Assembly: GCA_018857735.1 (NCBI GenBank)
Contig: JABMCL010000376.1
Location: forward strand, 589,501 to 653,500
Source of the DNA: Alviniconcha marisindica
Taxonomy: Eukaryota; Mollusca; Gastropoda; Provannidae
Length of the DNA stretch: 64,000 bases
Direction of reading: 5' to 3'
The notes under the pieces: generated by a model
What the model saw: the letters and a program-made list of their open reading frames with translations, nothing else
What the model was told of the DNA's origin: nothing
Database searches by the model: none
Shown here: positions 60,501-64,000 of the stretch, in pieces
How positions within the stretch are numbered: the stretch's first letter is position 1
Layout: the number at the start of each line of letters is the position of its first letter
Made by a program: the position numbers and the translations under genes

Positions 60501-63472
60501 GGATGGGGGGCTTTGGGGACACTTTGAAAACAGGGGATGTTGAAATGGAGTGCTTATTTTCTTCGTTGGCATGATTTTGACAGTGTCATTGATGTACACT
60601 TGTACACTGCACACTCTTGATGTACACTCTTGTACACTGTACACTCTTGTTTGTTTCACAGGCTGCGCCATCTACACTGGACAGGAAACCAAGATGGCAC
60701 TGAATTCCAAGTTCAAGAAAACCAAATTTTCTCGCATCGAGAGGTGAGAGATTGCTCATTTATGTCTCCGTTTCTGATGCTATGAAATTAAATTGTCAGT
60801 TTCGCTATAATTTCTTTTTTTTATTTGAGTGCAAGAATTCCTCAGTTAAATATGTTGGTCAAATATCATGTTTCTAATACTTCTTTGAAGAGGACTTTTT
60901 CCCTGAAGGTTACTGCAGATGTCTTAACATTATCTCTCCATCTTTTCACTTGGTTCATTAATGATGCTATTTTCATTTCTTTTCGTCTTTCGTATAGTGT
61001 CCAACTTAAGCATTATGAAGACCGACACTCTTGTCAATGCATGCTGGGTTGATTTGGTGTTGTCATAATCCTCCAAACTCTGGCATGGATGACAAGATCT
61101 TTAACATGCGTAGGTGATGTTTTTGCATGCGTATACATACGGGGGGACCTTGGTTTATTGTCTCATCTGAAAGAGGTAATGGACATTCCCATGCATGTGT
61201 TGGACTCTTCCAACCCCTACACTCTGCAGGCTGAGGGTCATACCCATTCTTGTCGGTAGCAAAGGGGTGGGGGAGATGGGTTCTGTTCAGAGAGGTTGCT
61301 CTTGGCTGAAGAAAAGGGTAGCTCAGTGATCGTGATGGGGGTTTGGACATGGTAGCAGAGGACTCGTTGTGTAGTCTGATGCAAACAACCCACCATACCC
61401 CCCCCCCCCCCCCCCCCACCTTTCTGCGCTGAAAAAATAACAACCCCTTGAGAAAGAAAAAGAAAGAAGCAAAACACCAAAGAACAAAACAATAAACACT
61501 TAGGGGGAAAAAAGGGAAAAAAAAGAAGAGCCCCCCACTCCCCCTCCCCCCACCCCACCCCAGGGGGAAAAAAAGGAAGGGAAAAAAAAGAGCCCCCCCC
61601 CCCCTCCCCCAAACAACCCCCCCCCCCCCCCACCCCCAAACAACAGCAATAACAAAAACCTGAAACCAAACACTTAAACTTCAGATTTGTTTGAACACAG
61701 TTGTTGTTGCTGCATTGCAGGAGGATGAACACCTTCCTCATCCTCTTTATGGTACTGCTGTTCCTGCTGGCGTCGCTGTTCACCGGTCTCAAGCACTGGT
61801 ACACCAGCACCTTCACCCTTCCGTGGTACGTCCCACCCGGCAAGGATGACCTCACAGTAAGTTGCATTGCTTCCTTCACTTCTTCTTCTTCTGCATTCCT
61901 CACTGAAGGGGGGTGGGGTTGTCTGATGTTAACCCCCTGTCTGGAATCTCAGGGCTGTCATTTTGATTCCCCTTTCCTATCTCCTCTCTTGTTTTTTCTG
62001 CGTAGTCCTCTTGCTCTTTCTGTCTTGATTGATACTGACATGTAGCACAGCTGCTGATTGATACTGACATGTCGCACAGCTGCTGATTGATACTGACATG
62101 TAGCACAGCTGCTGATTGATACTGTACTGTCGTGTAGCACAGCTGCTAGAATTGTGATACTGGACATGTAGCACAGCTGCTGATTGATAAATGTACCCGA
62201 TTGTGTAAGCACAGCTGCTGATTGATACTGACATGTAGCACAGCTGCTGATTGATACTGACATGTAGCACAGCTGCTGATTGATACTGACATGTAGCACA
62301 GCTGCTGATTGATACTGTACTGTCGTGTAGCACAGCTGCTGATTGATACTGACATGTAGCACAGCTGCTGATTGATACTGACATGTAGCACAGCTGCTGA
62401 TTGATACTGACATGTCGCACAGCTGCTGATTGATACTGACCCTGTAGCACAGCTGCTGATTGATACTGACATGTAGCACAGCTGCTGATTGATACTGTAC
62501 TGTCGTGTAGCACAGCTGCTGATTGATACTGACATGTCGCACAGCTGCTGATTGATACTGACATGTAGCACAGCTGCTGATTGATACTGACATGTCGCAC
62601 AGCTGCTGATTGATACTGACATGTAGCACAGCTGCTGATTGATACTGACATGTCGCACAGCTGCTGATTGATACTGACATGTAAGCACAGCTGCTGATTG
62701 ATACTGACATGTGCACAGCTGCTGATTGATACTGTACTGACATGTAGCACAGCTGCTGATTGATACTGACATGTAGCACAGCTGCTGATTGATACTGACT
62801 GATGTGTACACAGCTGCTGATTGATACTGACATGTAGCACAGCTGCTGATTGATACTGACATGTAGACACAGCTGCTGATTGATACTGACATGTAGCACA
62901 GCTGCTGATTGATACTGTACTGACATGTAGCACAGCTGCTGATTGATACTGACATGTAGCACAGCTGCTGATTGATACTGTACTGATGTGTAACACAGCT
63001 GCTGATTGATACTGTACTGATGTGTAACACAGCTGCTGATTGGTACTGACATGTCGCACAGCTGCTGATTGATACTGACATGTGACACAGCTGCTGATTG
63101 ATACTGTACGATGTGTAACACAGCTGCTGATTGATACTGTACTGATGTGTAACACAGCTGCTGATTGGTACTGACATGTAGCACAGCTGCTGATTGGTAC
63201 TGACATGTAGCACAGCTGCTGATTGGTACTGACATGTCGCACAGCTGCTGATTGATACCGATGTGTAACACAGCTGCTGATTGATACTGTACTGATGTGT
63301 AACACAGCTGCTGATTGATACTGTACTGATGTGTAACACAGCTGCTGATTGGTACTGATGTGTAACACTGGTGTGTGCCTCTGTCCTCAGGTGATGATTG
63401 TGATCGAGGACTTCCTTTCCTTCATGGTGCTCTTCAACTACGTCATCCCCATCTCCCTCTACGTCACCGTGG
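49545..63472 (+). CDS. ATP11: Class VI P4-ATPase (ATP11-type phospholipid flippase), N-terminal half
   Basis: Flips aminophospholipids to the cytosolic leaflet in plasma membrane or endosomes; class VI members work with a CDC50 subunit. Exons: 49545-49670, 52143-52232, 53373-53453, 55568-55675, 56511-56639, 59677-59893, 60662-60743, 61721-61856, 63391-63472; the next starts EMQKF at the window edge. All have GT..AG borders and matching phases, giving 350 codons. Visible order: N-terminal RTVRVGH...[10 protein letters not shown]1 within [21 protein letters not shown]2 with [10 protein letters not shown]...[18 protein letters not shown] domain with [24 protein letters not shown]3, and TM4 with the P4 PISL motif. 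The phosphorylation (DKTGT) and nucleotide domains lie to the right. ATP11A orthology is favoured by synteny, but ATP11A, B and C cannot be separated here. The start codon is not identified. Confidence 0.94.
49740..50380. other. ATP11 intron, T-rich then AT-rich
   Basis: A polypyrimidine run at 49741-49790, then unremarkable AT-rich sequence with no exon. Confidence 0.5.
50390..51420. repeat. 46-bp minisatellite, about 22 units
   Basis: Units of gtgtggccattgacagatgc then attccattgggtgagaagat and tgggg. Long Pro/Asn/His-rich frames on the minus strand arise from it and are not genes. No match to neighbouring exon borders. Confidence 0.96.
52143..52232 (+). CDS. ATP11: ATP11 exon 2 (TM1)
   Basis: 90 bp, phase 0-0: [20 protein letters not shown] then [10 protein letters not shown], nearly identical to the family block [15 protein letters not shown]. 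Acceptor tctgtttcag, donor gtactc. One of the few exons without a border array. Confidence 0.95.
52600..52655. repeat. Poly-C tract
   Basis: About 50 C with a few A, in an ATP11 intron. Confidence 0.9.
52797..52980 (-). mobile_element. Retroelement 3'-tail-like segment
   Basis: Contains gaatatttattgtcccagta and caaggaaatttgtcttatgt, phrases typical of mollusc LINE/SINE 3' ends. No coding remains. Confidence 0.35.
53373..53453 (+). CDS. ATP11: ATP11 exon 3 (TM2)
   Basis: 81 bp, phase 0-0: [20 protein letters not shown] then SVTAIKQ, matching [27 protein letters not shown] of ATP11 proteins. Acceptor ttgttgtttcag, donor gtcagt. Its last roughly 42 bases and donor recur twice in the intron. 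Confidence 0.95.
53412..53705. repeat. Degenerate triplication of the exon 3 end and donor
   Basis: Donor-equivalent GTs lie at 53454, 53565 and 53681. Copy 2 reads [15 protein letters not shown]|gtcgacagcttcc and copy 3 [14 protein letters not shown] with a stop before ATCAG|gtcaacagcttcc. The intronic part (cagagcaaacattcgcagac) repeats too. The first period is 111 bp (in frame), the second 116. Confidence 0.88.
53770..54340. repeat. Compound CA/TG microsatellite block
   Basis: Alternating (CA)n and (TG)n runs. The phrases cacatatttgcacgtatgca and catgcatacgtgcaaatatg are inverted copies near 53826 and 54230, so the block is a large imperfect palindrome. Confidence 0.9.
54358..54540. repeat. 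(TA)n microsatellite
   Basis: About 180 bp of TA with a short interruption (tgtataccaacacaa) at about 54450. Confidence 0.95.
54740..55610. repeat. About 55/66-bp array repeating the ATP11 exon 4 acceptor and exon start
   Basis: About thirteen units before the real exon at 55568. Full 66-bp units read ttggttgttcag then GGCTATGAAGACTGGCTGCG and ACACAAAG, the exon start, followed by accagtgttttaacatgcag. Short units lack the gttgttcagggc part. The nearest upstream copy (start 55502) carries TAG in place of TAT; others carry TGA. Confidence 0.93.
55568..55675 (+). CDS. ATP11: ATP11 exon 4 (after TM2, start of A domain)
   Basis: 108 bp, phase 0-0: [20 protein letters not shown] then [27 protein letters not shown] is essentially invariant in ATP11 proteins. 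Acceptor gttgttcag, donor gtgatg. Confidence 0.95.
55676..56330. repeat. TGATGA-rich minisatellite starting at the exon 4 donor
   Basis: Units of about 45-50 bp with gatgacatgcccatggtgat then gacagttttgtgatgatgat. The exon end and donor (GACATCAAG|GTGATGGTTT) resemble gacatgcccatg|gtgatgacagtttt, so the donor may be the founder. Similarity is weak because the sequence is low complexity. Confidence 0.75.
56511..56639 (+). CDS. ATP11: ATP11 exon 5 (A domain, DGET)
   Basis: 129 bp, phase 0-0: [20 protein letters not shown] then [20 protein letters not shown] and NLK. DGET is the P4-ATPase counterpart of the TGES dephosphorylation loop; its Glu is present. Acceptor tctttttcag, donor gtgagt. Confidence 0.96.
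56640..57140. repeat. G-rich minisatellite starting at the exon 5 donor
   Basis: Four to five units, each a G run plus ttggcaagcttgggacatgg then gcccagtttcatggccaggg and ttttagtttctggccaa(g)gtgggtgg. The first G-rich segment is the donor itself (CTCAAG|GTGAGTGGTGG); later units end CCAAG|GTGGGTGG. Confidence 0.85.
57485..57650 (-). mobile_element. Interspersed repeat A, copy 3
   Basis: Reverse copy: ccaaacacataaaagattca then aaagagcacttatttatcat. It lies just before the 57.7-59.4 kb array, whose unit contains the same element end. Confidence 0.65.
57722..59427. repeat. About 73-bp composite array: exon 6 start plus repeat A end
   Basis: About 23 units of ctcattacagactcaagtgt then gcatgatccaaacacatatc and aggttaaaaagaacagactg followed by tttgatcatttgt. 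The first part matches the exon 6 acceptor and start (ctcattgcag|ACCCAGGTGTGTGTG). Of four exonic differences, three are synonymous (TQVC) and one is Val to Met. The second part is the reversed end of repeat A. Confidence 0.9.
59428..59551. repeat. Inverted pair of repeat A ends
   Basis: gatccaaccaaatgaaaggt..attaggacaaaa is followed by its near reverse complement ttttgtcctattaaacagca..tgtgtttggatc, able to form a hairpin just before exon 6. Confidence 0.7.
59677..59893 (+). CDS. ATP11: ATP11 exon 6 (A domain)
   Basis: 217 bp, phase 0 to 1: [20 protein letters not shown] then [40 protein letters not shown] and [12 protein letters not shown]. [18 protein letters not shown] and RPLGxENxLLRGAxLKNT are ATP11-family blocks. 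Acceptor tgcctcattgcag, donor gtgcga. Confidence 0.96.
60662..60743 (+). CDS. ATP11: ATP11 exon 7
   Basis: 82 bp, phase 1 to 2: (G)[20 protein letters not shown] then KFSRIE. YTGxETKMALN is conserved across ATP11 proteins. Acceptor tttgtttcacag, donor gtgaga. Confidence 0.95.
61385..61640. repeat. C-rich and purine-rich low-complexity stretch
   Basis: Several C runs separated by gggaaaaaaggaa-type purine runs, in the ATP11 intron before exon 8. Confidence 0.85.
61721..61856 (+). CDS. ATP11: ATP11 exon 8 (TM3)
   Basis: 136 bp, phase 2 to 0: (R)[20 protein letters not shown] then [20 protein letters not shown] and KDDLT. A strongly hydrophobic segment of about 20 residues (TM3) is followed by the extracytoplasmic WY loop. 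Acceptor gctgcattgcag, donor gtaagt. Confidence 0.94.
61905..62030 (+). mobile_element. Interspersed repeat C, copy 2
   Basis: See 45795-45930; same orientation, more than 90 percent alike by eye. It abuts the start of the 62.0-63.4 kb array. Confidence 0.7.
62030..63365. repeat. 29-34-bp array before ATP11 exon 9
   Basis: About 40 units of cacagctgctgattgatact then gacatgtag, some with an extra tactg. The core cagctgctgattg matches the exon 9 acceptor and start cag|gtgatgattg at 11 of 13 positions. Very long Gln/Ser/Cys-rich minus frames are artefacts. Confidence 0.9.
63391..63472 (+). CDS. ATP11: ATP11 exon 9 (TM4, PISL)
   Basis: 82 bp, phase 0 to 1: [20 protein letters not shown] then ISLYVTV. 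The PISL motif of P4-ATPase TM4 is intact. It ends GTGG|gtatgt, so the next exon must begin with two bases completing Glu (AG), as the EMQKF copies do. Confidence 0.95.
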
Positions 63473-63554
63473 GTATGTCACTGTAGCATGTAGGGCTTCT
63501 TTTCACAGAGTGTCTTGATGTCAGCTTGTTGGTCTCCCAGCTGGCTGTTTATCT

Positions 63555-64000
63555 GTTTGTGTGTTTTTGCAGAGATGCAGAAGTTTATTTGTTTGTGTTT
63601 GTGCAGAGGTGCAGAATTTCATCTGTTTGTTTGTGCAGAGGTGCAGATGTTCATTTTTTGTTTTTGTTTTTTGCAGAGATGCAGAAGTTCATCTGTTTAT
63701 GTGTTTTTGCAGAGATGCAGAAGTTCATCTGTTTGTGTATTTTTGCAGAGATGTAGAAGTTCATCTGTTTGTGTGTTTGTGTGGATATATGTGCAGATGC
63801 AGAAGTTCATCTGTTTGTGTGTTTGTGCAGAGATGCAGAAGTTCATCTATTTGTGTGTTTGTGTGGATATATGTGCAGATGCAGAAGTTCATCTGTTTGT
63901 GTGTTTGTGCGAGATGCAGAAGTTCATCTATTTGTGTGTTTGTGCAGAGATGCAGAAGTTCATCTTTTTGAGTGTTTGTGCAGAGATGCAGAAGTTCATC
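63555..64000. repeat. About 36-bp array repeating the ATP11 exon 10 acceptor and exon start
   Basis: About twelve units of tgtgtttttgcag then AGATGCAGAAGTTCATCTG. With exon 9's final G this reads EMQKFI, the invariant block after TM4. Which copy is the real exon start cannot be told, because the window ends inside the array. Confidence 0.9.

Noticed and set aside
61958..63368. 437- and 463-codon minus-strand ORFs rich in Gln, Ser and Cys
   Set aside because: They arise from the 29-34-bp array before ATP11 exon 9; all frames are open because the unit lacks minus-strand stops.

Overview
This is a window of a eukaryotic nuclear genome, most likely a lophotrochozoan and probably a gastropod mollusc. 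The clade is an inference from protein similarity, short exons in long introns, the tRNA-SINE and LINE content, and the many GA/TG microsatellites. Nothing looks prokaryotic. Two conserved genes can be assembled exon by exon, and every junction but one keeps the reading frame. Roughly a quarter of the window is tandem repeat.

Left part (1-23.5 kb, minus strand): the gene for gamma-tubulin complex component 3 (GCP3, TUBGCP3). I place 21 coding exons, from the initiator ATG at 23375 to an exon ending at 288. They hold about 2.1 kb of CDS (about 710 codons), and the gene runs off the left edge. GCP3 belongs to the complex that nucleates microtubules at centrosomes.

Middle (23.5-48.4 kb): no confident coding exon. 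It holds a short divergent promoter next to GCP3, a TTAA-flanked MITE, LINE remnants, a frameshifted APE-type non-LTR retrotransposon (36.5-40.1 kb, minus), two tRNA-derived SINEs in the interior and a third near its right end, minisatellites and microsatellites. It may be partly 5' intron of the right-hand gene.

Right part (48.4-64 kb, plus strand): the N-terminal half of a class VI P4-ATPase (ATP11-type phospholipid flippase). Nine exons cover the N-terminus, TM1-TM2, the actuator domain with its DGET motif, TM3 and TM4 with PISL. The next exon, starting EMQKF, lies at or beyond the right edge. GCP3 and ATP11 are divergent neighbours here, as TUBGCP3 and ATP11A are in human, which suggests ancient microsynteny.

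Most unusual feature: many of the tandem arrays are not random intronic satellites. Their units span an exon-intron junction of the neighbouring exon. Acceptor plus exon start is repeated at GCP3 exons 18 and 20 and at ATP11 exons 1, 4, 6 and 10 (probably 9). Exon end plus donor is repeated at GCP3 exons 5, 12, 16 and 18 and at ATP11 exon 3 (possibly 4 and 5). Real splice sites therefore sit at the edge of ladders of decoy sites, up to 14 decoys in the cleanest case (a 77-bp unit). All splice assignments come from sequence and family similarity only; there is no transcript evidence.
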